IMG/VR virus record: IMGVR_UViG_3300024343_000998
Location: 1 to 28,235 of that record
DNA length: 28,235 bases
Strand: one strand, 5' to 3'
Source: a virus
The position numbers and the translations under genes are program-made. Position 1 is the stretch's first letter. Each line of letters opens with the position of its first letter. Positions 19,558-27,813 of the stretch are shown one piece after another. The notes beneath the pieces are model-generated. The model worked only from the letters and a program-made list of their open reading frames with translations, did not search any database and had not been told where the DNA came from.

Positions 19558-20241
19558 TTATCTACTTAGATTGTTAATATGCAATATAGATATCTTTTCT
19601 ATATTGACATGTTTTGGTACCATGATTGACCATCTGATAGCCTCTGCGACATCCTCTGCATTTAAAGAGTTTCCTGGATCCCTATCGCCTCTGCTATTTA
19701 CATTTCCTGGTGCAATCTCTGTTACTCTGATATTACTTTGAAATAATTCAAATCTTAAAATTTCAGCAAGAGCTACTTCTGCATGCTTTGCTACCGTATA
19801 GCTACTTCCTCCACGATATACAAAATGTCCAGCCATTGATGTAACCAATACTACATTTCCTCCGCCATTTTTTATCATGATTGGAGCAATCTGCTTAGTT
19901 AAATTTGCTGCACCGACTACGTTTAAATCAAAAGACTTATTCCAGTTCTGTATATCATCATCCAATATGCTGTTTGGAAGGTTAAACCCTCCTCCTGCAT
20001 TGTTTACAAGAGCTACAACATTTCTTCCTACTAGTTTTTGACAAAACCCATATACTTGATCTACATTTGTTATATCTACAGTATGAACTTCTATGTCTTC
20101 ATTTTTAATTGTTTCCAACTGATCAGAATCTCTTGCAATTGCTACTACGTGATATCCATTTTCTGCTAACATCTTGGCTGTTGCTTTGCCGATGCCATAA
20201 GAAGCGCCAGTCACGACAACAATATCTTTTTCATTTTCCAT
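19558..20241 (-). CDS. short-chain dehydrogenase/reductase (SDR)
   Basis: 227 residues, a classical SDR Rossmann enzyme. It has the cofactor loop TGASYGIG (11-18), NNAGG (80-84), N107, S135 and Y148-x3-K152, so the catalytic tetrad is complete. ARDSD after the second strand makes NADP(H) more likely than NAD(H). The substrate cannot be told; reduction of a sugar, fatty or keto compound is usual. The ATG is six bases after an extended -10. Nearby carbamoyltransferase and SGNH genes suggest glycan or metabolite tailoring, but they are in another transcript. Confidence 0.92.
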   Translation of the reverse strand: MENEKDIVVVTGASYGIGKATAKMLAENGYHVVAIARDSDQLETIKNEDIEVHTVDITNVDQVYGFCQKLVGRNVVALVNNAGGGFNLPNSILDDDIQNWNKSFDLNVVGAANLTKQIAPIMIKNGGGNVVLVTSMAGHFVYRGGSSYTVAKHAEVALAEILRFELFQSNIRVTEIAPGNVNSRGDRDPGNSLNAEDVAEAIRWSIMVPKHVNIEKISILHINNLSR

Positions 20242-20247
20242 TATATT

Positions 20248-20256
20248 AGTATACCA
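20248..20256 (-). promoter_or_regulatory. extended -10 promoter, leaderless, for the SDR gene
   Basis: Minus-strand TGG-TATACT with exactly six bases to the ATG at 20241; no -35 match. Confidence 0.6.
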
Positions 20257-20290
20257 TTTCTATTTAGGCTTTGGGTATAACCCCAAGCAG

Positions 20291-20363
20291 TGCCTCCAGA
20301 TGGTCTCGAACCATCGACCCGCAGATTAAAAGTCTGCTGCTCTACCAACTGAGCTATAGAAGC
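20291..20363 (-). tRNA. tRNA-Lys (UUU)
   Basis: 73 bases: acceptor GCTTCTA with TGGAGGC (two G-U pairs), D-arm AGCTCAGTTGGTAGAGC, anticodon loop CTTTTAA and T-arm GGTTCGAGACC. It starts two bases after tRNA-Arg ends. Confidence 0.93.
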
Positions 20364-20364
20364 G

Positions 20365-20436
20365 CACCCCTGGCTGGAATCGAACCAGCGACCAACAGAT
20401 TAGAAGTCTGTTGCTCTTCCGCTGAGCTACAGAGGT
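20365..20436 (-). tRNA. tRNA-Arg (UCU)
   Basis: 72 bases: acceptor ACCTCTG with CAGGGGT (one T-G pair), D-arm AGCTCAGCGGAAGAGC, anticodon loop CTTCTAA and T-arm GGTTCGATTCC. It reads AGA and AGG, which are common in this window. Confidence 0.93.
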
Positions 20437-20444
20437 ATTTAATT

Positions 20445-20473
20445 ATTATAGTATTTAAATTAAATATTGTCTA
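20445..20473 (-). promoter_or_regulatory. promoter for tRNA-Arg and tRNA-Lys
   Basis: Minus-strand TAGACA (20468-20473), 17-base spacer, TATAAT (20445-20450). The -35 lies in the last codons of the SGNH-like gene. Confidence 0.75.
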
Positions 20474-21371
20474 TAACAAATAAATCTGCATAATGTGCAT
20501 GTGCATGTGAACCCATATGCTCCTGCGGGTCCGTACCAACCTTAAAGAATCTTGGATCTATTGCTTCTATGTCTTTGTGGCATTGGCTGTAGTCGGACTG
20601 GCTATCAGCTACACTGCTTATATAATTTTTAAATCTATAGTTATTTTTATTAAAATGAACATTTAATTCGTTATGCCATGTCGCCCATTTAAAATCTATA
20701 TCTGTTTGAGATATGTACTGCTCCAGCATCTTTATTGCAATAAGGTTTGCCCTAAATGGAACAGTAGTAGGCATTATTTTTTCTATAGCAATAGGCATCT
20801 TTTCATATTTTAGCATTGATCTATCTGCATCAGAAACAGTATTTAAAAATTCACCTATCTTGCCCTGCGAATTCTGTATGAATGTATTTTCGTTAGCTGC
20901 TTTAATAAACTTAAATCTTAGAAAATCTGGCAAGAGCAACCTTAAATATTTTGGATGGCCATACTCTTCAAAGTATTTGAATACATCTTCTACCATTGCA
21001 ATAGTGCTATTTCCTGGATATGAAAGATTGTTGTATGTGATCCCATTATTTTTAGCAAGCATGTGTGTCCAAGTTAAGTTCTCTGGAACACCAACCCCAA
21101 AAGATTGAGAACACCCAGAGGTGAGGAGGTCTGACTCACGCAGGGCTGGGCCTCTGTATCCATGTGAGTTTAAAGAATAATCTAATTCTATTTTGCCTTT
21201 GTATGTAAATTTTTTATAACTTACTCCCAATAAAAGTTCATCAACCATATTGTTTTTTCTATATTGCGATTTAATTAACTCTTCATATAAATTATTTTCG
21301 TCTAAATCTGATGTTAAAATACCAAAAAAATCAAGAGGGTATTTATCTTTATCCCAAACTAATCTTTTCAT
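20460..21371 (-). CDS. SGNH-hydrolase-like protein (paralog 1)
   Basis: 303 residues. An N-terminal part of about 80 residues is followed by SGCSQSFGVGV (85-95, block I, nucleophile Ser or Cys position), YNNLSYPGNS (block II/III, about 113-122) and a C-terminal SHAHAHYADLF with the likely catalytic His. The layout matches the GCSFT-type SGNH/GDSL-like proteins of marine phages, which may be esterases, deacetylases or O-acyltransferases. It shares NSHGYRG and HxHYAD features with 23735-24748. AGGAG precedes the ATG. Confidence 0.72.
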   Translation of the reverse strand: MKRLVWDKDKYPLDFFGILTSDLDENNLYEELIKSQYRKNNMVDELLLGVSYKKFTYKGKIELDYSLNSHGYRGPALRESDLLTSGCSQSFGVGVPENLTWTHMLAKNNGITYNNLSYPGNSTIAMVEDVFKYFEEYGHPKYLRLLLPDFLRFKFIKAANENTFIQNSQGKIGEFLNTVSDADRSMLKYEKMPIAIEKIMPTTVPFRANLIAIKMLEQYISQTDIDFKWATWHNELNVHFNKNNYRFKNYISSVADSQSDYSQCHKDIEAIDPRFFKVGTDPQEHMGSHAHAHYADLFVIDNI

Positions 21372-21384
21372 TTAATCTCCTATG

Positions 21385-21458
21385 TGTGCCAGGTAGGACT
21401 TGAACCTACGATTACCGAATTATGAGTTCGGGGCTTTAACCAACTAAGCTACTGGCAC
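21385..21458 (-). tRNA. tRNA with CAU anticodon (Met, or Ile2)
   Basis: 74 bases: acceptor GTGCCAG with a perfect CTGGCAC, anticodon loop CTCATAA and T-arm GGTTCAAGTCC. The G1-C72 pair and the anticodon stem rule out initiator tRNA. CAU could be elongator Met, or Ile2 if the C is changed to lysidine by host TilS, in which case it reads AUA. Confidence 0.92.
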
Positions 21459-21466
21459 CTAGTTGA

Positions 21467-21495
21467 ATTATACTTTTATTACCTGATATCGTCAA
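21467..21495 (-). promoter_or_regulatory. promoter for the CAU tRNA
   Basis: Minus-strand TTGACG (21490-21495), 17-base spacer, TATAAT (21467-21472), embedded in the last codons of the SGNH gene upstream. A palindrome GATAGT-TG-ACTATC lies at 21514-21527, just upstream of the -35. Confidence 0.8.
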
Positions 21496-22240
21496 TAGCC
21501 AGGCTTGTTGCTAGATAGTTGACTATCGGGTCATAATATTCTTGCTTCATATGATCGTTTAATAATATGTTGATTGGTTTTTTGGGCTGCTTGTATGGCT
21601 CTATCATGTCGTCGCCTATGATATCCCTTGTATTTATAGGCTCACGCAATCCACGCTCCAAGCATTGTTTTTTAAGCTCATCAACAAATAATAAATGCTG
21701 CTCGTGCCTTCTTTCAAACTCAATATCTGGATCGCTTCTATTTTCAACCCATCCATTTGTAATAAAGCATATAAACTGAGGAAGAGGTTCCATAAAAATA
21801 ACTTCACACTTATCAAACTTATTAAGAGCATTGTCTATGTATCTAGAAACAACCTCTTTTGCATTAATGTAACCAGGTAAGTTGGTTTGTGGAAGCCAAT
21901 TCCTTATGTCTATATACCCAAGCCAAGGAACAACTATCCTTCCAGGCTCATTCCATTCATCCAGCTGCATTTTTTGTGTACCACTTGCAAAGTTTTCAAA
22001 ATCAAAATTTAAAGCCGACCTTCCTGGGTGTGAAGACATCCATAGCTGTAAATCTTTATCTTCATGTGTTTTTAAATAATCTTTTAGCCATATATCTCTT
22101 CCATCTTCTAGCATGTGTGTAACATAGTTCTGCTCAGAGTATTGATATTCAAGCTTTCTATTTTTTAAAAAGAATACATCTGGGACACAATTGCCTATTT
22201 TTGATGTATGTGAGTCTCCTATAACCAATATCTTTTTCAT
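21479..22240 (-). CDS. SGNH/GDSL-like hydrolase coupled to the carbamoyltransferase
   Basis: 253 residues starting MKKILVIGDSHTSKIG, a clear block I GDSH motif with Ser at residue 10. Later WLGYIDIRNWLP and a C-terminal NDHMKQEYYDPIV, where the D-x-x/H region could hold the catalytic His, fit the SGNH fold. The ATG overlaps the carbamoyltransferase TGA (ATGA), so the two are made together and probably act on one substrate. Esterase, deacetylase or acyltransferase action on a sugar-containing target is likely; the target is unknown. Confidence 0.78.
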   Translation of the reverse strand: MKKILVIGDSHTSKIGNCVPDVFFLKNRKLEYQYSEQNYVTHMLEDGRDIWLKDYLKTHEDKDLQLWMSSHPGRSALNFDFENFASGTQKMQLDEWNEPGRIVVPWLGYIDIRNWLPQTNLPGYINAKEVVSRYIDNALNKFDKCEVIFMEPLPQFICFITNGWVENRSDPDIEFERRHEQHLLFVDELKKQCLERGLREPINTRDIIGDDMIEPYKQPKKPINILLNDHMKQEYYDPIVNYLATSLAIDDIR

Positions 22241-23661
22241 CGAATTACCTTTGCATTATACATCTCTTCCCAATTTCTAATATCATTTTCATCATTAAGT
22301 AGAGGCTGGCCCTTAATGTTTAGGCTTGTATTCAAAAGCATTGGCACTCCAGTCTGCAGATAAAATTTATTTAGAACCCTCCAAAGACCTCTGTTCTCAT
22401 TTCTATTTACAGTCTGAACTCTAGATGTTCCGTCTGCATGAACCACAGAAGGCACAAGTTCTGGCTTTAAGCACTTGACTGTATACTGCATATAAGGACT
22501 TGCAAAATCCATATCAAACCATTTTGAAGCGCACTCCTCCATAATAACTGGAGCAAACGGCCTAAATAACTCTCTTTGCTTAATTAAGTTTACCTTATCC
22601 TTTATTCCTGGATCTCTTGGATCAGCCAATATGCTTCTGTTTCCTAAAGCTCGTGGGCCGTATTCTGCTCTTCCAGTTGCAACAGCTACGATACCGTCTT
22701 TTAAAATGCCTTTGACAATTTCATTAACTGGGTATTCTCCTCCAAGATCGTAACCAAGGTAAGGATCTTTCCAATCTAAATGCTTTCCATAAAATGCTGC
22801 GGCTGCTCCAAGGGAACTTCCAGCATCTCCTGGGTTTGGCATAATCCAGATCATATCAAAAATATCCCAAAGCAAAGTATTGGCTGAAGAGTTAAGAGCA
22901 CATCCTCCCATAAACACTAAATTATTTTTGCCAGTTATATGCTTTGCCATACGCATAAATTGATTTAGTCTTTGCTCGTATACCATTTGAACTGCTGCTG
23001 CAATATCAAACCTGTCTTGCTCTGTAATTATAGTTTGCCAATCATATATTCCTTTATGGAAATTATATTTTTGTTGATCGTATTGTGGGAAATAGCTATC
23101 CACCTCTTTATAGTATCTTGTCCAGTCTCCATAAGCTGCCATGCCCATCATAATATATTCTTCTTGATTTGGCATTAGACCTATAAGTTTAGTAAAGGCT
23201 GAATAAAATAGTCCAAAGCTTACTGGGTAGTTTTGCTTATACTTTAGCTTAATTTTTTCTCCTTCACCCACCCATATAGTTGAGGTATTGTATTCACCTA
23301 TTGCATCAAGCACTACAATAACCGCATCATTAAATGGACTAGTGTAATACCCAGCCGATGCATGAGAGTAATGGTGCCCGAAGGATTTGCGTGGCAAACC
23401 TTCTATATTGAACCTTGGCTTCCAGTCTCCTGCACCACCCTTTAAAAATAGCCTGGAGGCCTTTAGAAGGGGTTTCTCGTAGTAGGCTATAGCATCAGGT
23501 GACCCATATGATAAAGCATCATTAACTAAACTATCATTTATGTACCAGTCATTTTTTTCTTTACTATATCTTTCGGCATGTCCAGCAAATAATATTTTGC
23601 CATCTTCAATTAAAGAAACTGATGCATCATGAGATGTCTCATTAATTCCCAATATCTTCAT
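22237..23661 (-). CDS. NodU/TobZ-type O-carbamoyltransferase
   Basis: 474 residues, shorter than the usual 550-600 but with the motifs of both domains. N-terminal Kae1-like part: GINETSHDAS (H11), HHYSHA (96-101), LDAIGEYNT and GGCALNS (252-258). C-terminal YrdC-like part: GRAEYGPRALGNRSIL (330-345), FRPFAPVI and NTSLNIKGQPL (444-454). These enzymes use carbamoyl phosphate and ATP to put a carbamoyl group on a hydroxyl, in nodulation factors, antibiotics, or, in some phages, hydroxymethylated cytosine in DNA. It is coupled to the SGNH gene and preceded by a 25-residue micro-ORF. Substrate unknown. Confidence 0.93.
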   Translation of the reverse strand: MKILGINETSHDASVSLIEDGKILFAGHAERYSKEKNDWYINDSLVNDALSYGSPDAIAYYEKPLLKASRLFLKGGAGDWKPRFNIEGLPRKSFGHHYSHASAGYYTSPFNDAVIVVLDAIGEYNTSTIWVGEGEKIKLKYKQNYPVSFGLFYSAFTKLIGLMPNQEEYIMMGMAAYGDWTRYYKEVDSYFPQYDQQKYNFHKGIYDWQTIITEQDRFDIAAAVQMVYEQRLNQFMRMAKHITGKNNLVFMGGCALNSSANTLLWDIFDMIWIMPNPGDAGSSLGAAAAFYGKHLDWKDPYLGYDLGGEYPVNEIVKGILKDGIVAVATGRAEYGPRALGNRSILADPRDPGIKDKVNLIKQRELFRPFAPVIMEECASKWFDMDFASPYMQYTVKCLKPELVPSVVHADGTSRVQTVNRNENRGLWRVLNKFYLQTGVPMLLNTSLNIKGQPLLNDENDIRNWEEMYNAKVIR

Positions 23662-23738
23662 TAATATATAAACCTATTCTTCTTTTTCCTTTTAAATTTT
23701 TGAATAAACTTATAAATATAATATCTTATTGCTATCAT
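23661..23738 (-). CDS. possible 25-residue basic micro-protein
   Basis: MIAIRYYIYKFIQKFKRKKK and five more residues. Its ATG overlaps the stop of the SGNH-like gene (ATGA) and its TAA overlaps the carbamoyltransferase ATG (TAATG), so it joins two genes without a gap. The N-terminal half is amphipathic, the rest very basic. It may only serve to pass ribosomes on to the carbamoyltransferase. Confidence 0.45.
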   Translation of the reverse strand: MIAIRYYIYKFIQKFKRKKKNRFIY

Positions 23739-24748
23739 TCACACCATCCCCTATTTATGTATTTTAAAAAAGTATCTGCATAGTGTATGTGCCTATGATA
23801 TCCAAAATGAGCGTGATCTAATCCTTTTTCTCTATCAAGAGCAATGTGAAAGCTTGTACTGTTTTCATGCTCTTGGTGACAATTTATATTATTTTTTGTT
23901 TCTTTATCATAAAAATTATCTACAGAGCTATTTGTATCCCAACTATCTGGACTACAGCTAATGTAATTATTAAAACACACCTTGTTAACAAGGTTATTAG
24001 TTGTGGAATCCCACGTGCTCCATACAAAATTTATTCCTGCTGCCTTGCAATAAAGAGAAAGCATATCTATATATTGACCCGCATACATATGTGACATTTC
24101 TTCAGTAATAACATCATTTGCCACCAGTGGTCTTTTATATATGCCCCTAGGGTTTTGTTCTGAAGAAACCGTTGTAGTGTTTTTAATCATAAAATTCATA
24201 TACTCTTTAGTTCTAAAATCATTTTCAGATGTATTATTTGCCCATATAAAAGTTTTTTCATCGTATGAATCAAAAAAAGATTGCGAGGCAAGTAAAGTTT
24301 GATTATTAAACGTAAGAAATCTATTAAAATCTGGAAAAAGCGCCACTATATTTTTAGGATTTCCAAATTCATTTATATAAGAAAAAATTTTACTTACTTG
24401 CCCAGGAATGCTGTCTCCGTATCTTGCAACAGAATTGTATTCTACCTGTAAAGTTTTACTTAAAATATATGGAAAAGTTTCTTCAATCGGCAAACCTAGT
24501 CCAGAAGCTACAGAGCATCCAGAAAATAGGTACTCAATATTATTTTTAAACTTAGGCGATCTGAATCCGTAATCATTATAATCACATACGGTCCCAAACT
24601 CCATTCTTTTCCAGCCACCACTCTTTATCAAATTAAATTTGTTTTTGTAGATATCTGATTCTATGCCAGGGTAGTAGTGTACTGATTTTGATGGCTCTTC
24701 ATCAATAATAGATTGAGCTAATGTACTAGAAGAAAATTTAGCCTTCAT
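23735..24748 (-). CDS. SGNH-hydrolase-like protein (paralog 2)
   Basis: 337 residues. FSGCSVASGLGLP (75-87, block I), NSVARYGDSIPGQ (about 105-117) and a C-terminal HAHFGYHRHIHYADTF with clustered His match paralog 1 in order and spacing. The DYNDYGFRSP stretch before block I parallels NSHGYRG there. Probably an SGNH-fold esterase or acyltransferase-like enzyme, but the active Ser/Cys and Asp-x-x-His need a model to confirm. It overlaps the genes on both sides and leads into the carbamoyltransferase. Confidence 0.7.
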   Translation of the reverse strand: MKAKFSSSTLAQSIIDEEPSKSVHYYPGIESDIYKNKFNLIKSGGWKRMEFGTVCDYNDYGFRSPKFKNNIEYLFSGCSVASGLGLPIEETFPYILSKTLQVEYNSVARYGDSIPGQVSKIFSYINEFGNPKNIVALFPDFNRFLTFNNQTLLASQSFFDSYDEKTFIWANNTSENDFRTKEYMNFMIKNTTTVSSEQNPRGIYKRPLVANDVITEEMSHMYAGQYIDMLSLYCKAAGINFVWSTWDSTTNNLVNKVCFNNYISCSPDSWDTNSSVDNFYDKETKNNINCHQEHENSTSFHIALDREKGLDHAHFGYHRHIHYADTFLKYINRGWCE

Positions 24749-24977
24749 CTTTGTGCATACCAGACTCTACAATTTGCTGAACATATTCTGAAAAATGTTT
24801 TCTAATTGCTCCCATAGGCCTTGATCCAAACGACTCCCATAATCTTTTATACTCTATTATGTTTTGTAATGTAGTTGGGCAAACCACAATACCGTTGTAT
24901 GATTTCATTACAATTGGAAGAGGTACGTGTTTACTGCAACACTTACACTCTTTTGCCAGCTCTTGATATTCGCTCAT
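24738..24977 (-). CDS. 79-residue Cys-rich protein
   Basis: MSEYQELAKECKCCSKHVPL has C-x-C-C near residues 11-14 and a further Cys at about 33, then a helix-rich C-terminus. A zinc-binding phage protein is likely. It overlaps the terminase stop by four bases (ATGA) and the next gene by eleven. Position suggests a packaging accessory or HNH-like remnant, but no HNH residues are seen. Confidence 0.65.
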   Translation of the reverse strand: MSEYQELAKECKCCSKHVPLPIVMKSYNGIVVCPTTLQNIIEYKRLWESFGSRPMGAIRKHFSEYVQQIVESGMHKDEG

Positions 24978-26776
24978 ATTATTTGCATCCTGTCCATTGC
25001 TTCTCTTAAATCTTGGGGCATTCTTGGTGCCCTGATCATATTATAAGATGTTGTGTCTGGGTCATCTTTGTCCCCAAAATCATTGTCATAACTCATTGAT
25101 TCATAAGTATGAACATTTATTTCTTGATTATTATCAAACCTAGTCCTGCTAATTGAATTAAATATAGCTCCACATGTAGCGTCTGCCAAGTCTTTAGATC
25201 CTTTTCTAGGGTGATCGACTTTATCTCTCATGATTCTAAGCTGACATAATTCATCTATAAGTAATGGTATATGTGGACCTATTAGTCTTTCTTCTGCCAC
25301 CACCATGGCCATATCGTCATAGTGCTTTTTAGCGACAGATAGAATCTCTGTATTGATGCCATATTGTTTTAGTTGTTGCATCATATCATGAGAGTTCCAT
25401 CTGTCAAAGGTACATATTGCTATATTGAATCCTCTTGTTTTTAAAGAAAGAATATAATCTTTTACTTCAGTAAAATCAACAGACTTGTCTGGTGTTGGCG
25501 TCCAATATCTAACTGCATCTACCTCTACAATAGGGGCTGGTTGCGAGTATGTGTCTGTCACCTTTACGTTTACCCACTTATTAACGTGTGCCATTGTTAC
25601 TGCACAATGGTCATGCTTTTGTGCTAAGTCTACGTGAATATAATATTTCTTGTCTGGATCTGGCAAAAACCATTCTTCAAGTCTGCCAAAATTATCTACA
25701 GCAAGTGATCCTATATTAAATGCTTTTTCTACTTTTTCTCTTGACTTAAAAAATGCATCCACAGCATCTGGCGGCATACATGCAAATCTTGAAAGAGCAT
25801 CAGTTGGGTTTGTATAGAATGCTGTTTTGAAATCATCAATTTTTCTAACTGGGTTAATCTCCCATGTTGGGCGTTTGATAGCATACACTTTAGGGATCTT
25901 GTATGATACTATATGGTCTTCCTCCCACTGTATTTCAAATTCATTTCCATCAGTACCATCTGGCAACTCTTCGTACATCTTAAACTTATGTTCTCTAATG
26001 ACAGTTTCTTTTTCACCTATAACTGCATCATATCTTTGTTGAATATAATCATTCTTAAATCTAGGAAATGACAATAGAATTACCTTACCAAAATCTGGAA
26101 AGCGTGAGTCTACGGATGCCCTGTACATATCATAAACTGCACTGCCAGTTTTAGCCTGATCGTGACCCGTTGTATTTTCAATAGCAAAGCCAGAGATCTC
26201 ATCTAAGATAACAACTAAAACATTGTATCCTTCCCAAGCCTCTCTTTCTGAGTGACCTGAGTGTACTGTTATAGCTTTGTTAAACTGTATTTCTGATGCT
26301 TTGGCATAGTATTTACCAATGAACCACGGTGACTTATCTATTCGGCTTCTAAATCCCTTAAAGAATACGTTGCTTGCTTGTTGTGAGTTGATTGCAATGT
26401 TAATAATATCTATAGAGTCACCTGGAGGTTTACCATAATAAGTTGCTGGATCTTTTAAGCATAGTAATAAGTAAACTATGTATGCTACGGCAATTGTTGA
26501 GCAATAATCTTTACCTGAGCCTTTGCCTAGCTGTGCAACAACTTCATTTGCCGTTTGCTTAAATCTTACAGAGCCTTCTTCTTCCCCGAATAATTTTTTA
26601 AGTGTGGATTCTTTATAAATTTGAGAACTTTTTTCAATTAATGTGTACTGATACTCAGAAAGTGGTGGTAGTCCTAGATAGTTTGGATCATTAACAAATG
26701 TGCGTAAGTCCACTGGCTTTTCTTCAAACTCTTCGCCGTCTAAAATATCAATTAGATCTGAAAAATCAAATGACAT
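24974..26776 (-). CDS. terL: terminase large subunit
   Basis: 600 residues, the packaging ATPase and headful/cohesive-end nuclease. ATPase: Walker A LGKGSGKD (83-90), Walker B VVILDE (188-193), SFPRF after it. RNase-H-like nuclease: HVDLAQKHDH (381-390, first Asp), CTFDRWNS (455-462) and KDLADATCG (528-536, last Asp). All key positions are present, so it should be active. It marks the window as tailed-phage DNA. It overlaps the upstream oxygenase gene by 11 bases. Confidence 0.97.
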   Translation of the reverse strand: MSFDFSDLIDILDGEEFEEKPVDLRTFVNDPNYLGLPPLSEYQYTLIEKSSQIYKESTLKKLFGEEEGSVRFKQTANEVVAQLGKGSGKDYCSTIAVAYIVYLLLCLKDPATYYGKPPGDSIDIINIAINSQQASNVFFKGFRSRIDKSPWFIGKYYAKASEIQFNKAITVHSGHSEREAWEGYNVLVVILDEISGFAIENTTGHDQAKTGSAVYDMYRASVDSRFPDFGKVILLSFPRFKNDYIQQRYDAVIGEKETVIREHKFKMYEELPDGTDGNEFEIQWEEDHIVSYKIPKVYAIKRPTWEINPVRKIDDFKTAFYTNPTDALSRFACMPPDAVDAFFKSREKVEKAFNIGSLAVDNFGRLEEWFLPDPDKKYYIHVDLAQKHDHCAVTMAHVNKWVNVKVTDTYSQPAPIVEVDAVRYWTPTPDKSVDFTEVKDYILSLKTRGFNIAICTFDRWNSHDMMQQLKQYGINTEILSVAKKHYDDMAMVVAEERLIGPHIPLLIDELCQLRIMRDKVDHPRKGSKDLADATCGAIFNSISRTRFDNNQEINVHTYESMSYDNDFGDKDDPDTTSYNMIRAPRMPQDLREAMDRMQII

Positions 26777-27281
26777 TTTTTTTGCTCCATAGGTAGCTAG
26801 TGTACGTGTATCTACTATCCGAATTAACTTTCAAAACTTCATGTTCAATATAAGATTTATGTACCAATAAATCTCCAGGGGAGGGGTGGTATGAGACGTT
26901 AAGCTTTGGATAATTTATTTCGCCACCATCAAAATTATTTAAATACAAAACAACTCCATACTTTTTTGAAAAATTCCTATGGTCAAATCCATCTAAATCA
27001 TTATGCTTACTCATGCTATTACCTTGTAATATGCAATTAAATCCTCCTTCTTTTATAAGAAGTGGGTCGCTAATATTTTCTTTTATTTTGTTTTCAATAA
27101 AATTTGATTGAGATAGAGATTCTTCATTAAGTTCATATACGAGTATGTTATCTTTTCTAACTGTATATTTTGCAGATTTTAAAGTTTCTACAATTTTTTT
27201 ACATTCATCTTCTGATATAAAGTTATTGACTGCAAATATTCCATCTTCAATGTTTTTAATATTAAATTTATCAAACAACAT
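26766..27281 (-). CDS. 2OG-Fe(II) oxygenase, P4Hc-like, between terminase genes
   Basis: 171 residues from the ATG at 27281, which has GAGG six bases upstream and overlaps the small-subunit stop. Iron ligands H93-N-D95 (SKHNDLDG) and H147 (YIEHEV), with R157 (DSRYTYTSYLW) as 2OG anchor; the strand YLNNFDGGEINYPK is typical. It sits inside the terminase operon, coupled at both ends, so it should be made with the packaging proteins. A virion or DNA-related substrate is an attractive guess but unproven. Confidence 0.9.
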   Translation of the reverse strand: MLFDKFNIKNIEDGIFAVNNFISEDECKKIVETLKSAKYTVRKDNILVYELNEESLSQSNFIENKIKENISDPLLIKEGGFNCILQGNSMSKHNDLDGFDHRNFSKKYGVVLYLNNFDGGEINYPKLNVSYHPSPGDLLVHKSYIEHEVLKVNSDSRYTYTSYLWSKKNVI

Positions 27282-27807
27282 CAGCATCCTCAATTACTAC
27301 GGATTCAACTATGCCAGTGATTTGAGAGAGTCTTTTCGCAACATCCATTTTGCATTTAGGACAAGAGGCAGTTACTTCTTTTAATATCCCGACTAAAATT
27401 TCCTGCTTACGCTCTGTCTCTGCAATTTGAGATGCTATTTGAGTATTTTCCAGAACACCTACTGACTGAAGCATGGCTATTCTTTTTGTTTCTATATCTG
27501 CTATTAGCTTTAGGGATCCCGACTTTACAGCAAGGGCGCCTTGAGTGTCGGCATCCTCTACAGTTTTCCATGCCTCCTTGATGAGCATCGCATAGTGTTG
27601 GTCTGCTCCAGATATTGCTTCACGGGCACGGTCACGTATATTGCTGTCATTGTGAACAACAGATTTCCATTCATCAACGTAATCTAAAACCTCTTTACGT
27701 GAGAAGCCAGTGAGCGTGGCTATCTGGGTTGCTGAATTGCCCTTTAAAAGCTCTTCCACAACCCTATTCATGCGGTCAAAATGTACTGCTGGCTCTATCT
27801 CACTCAT
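27271..27807 (-). CDS. terS: probable terminase small subunit, HTH plus coiled coil
   Basis: 178 residues. An N-terminal helix-turn-helix (about 18-50, GNSATQIATLTGFSRKEVLD) is followed by a long helical oligomerisation region and a CPKC pair at about 151-154. Size, HTH and position just upstream of the large subunit (one gene between) fit a small terminase subunit, which recognises the packaging site. The ATG is six bases after an extended -10. A CxxC is unusual for TerS. Confidence 0.75.
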   Translation of the reverse strand: MSEIEPAVHFDRMNRVVEELLKGNSATQIATLTGFSRKEVLDYVDEWKSVVHNDSNIRDRAREAISGADQHYAMLIKEAWKTVEDADTQGALAVKSGSLKLIADIETKRIAMLQSVGVLENTQIASQIAETERKQEILVGILKEVTASCPKCKMDVAKRLSQITGIVESVVIEDADVV

Positions 27808-27813
27808 ATATAA

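Noticed and set aside
20265-20290. Terminator hairpin after tRNA-Lys (GCTTGGG...CCCAAAGC)
   Set aside because: A stem of about eight pairs with a bulge and no T run; too weak to call.
22237-23661. Carbamoyltransferase as a truncated pseudogene, because it is about 100 residues short
   Set aside because: The first and last conserved motifs are both present and the frame is intact and coupled at both ends, so it is a compact version.
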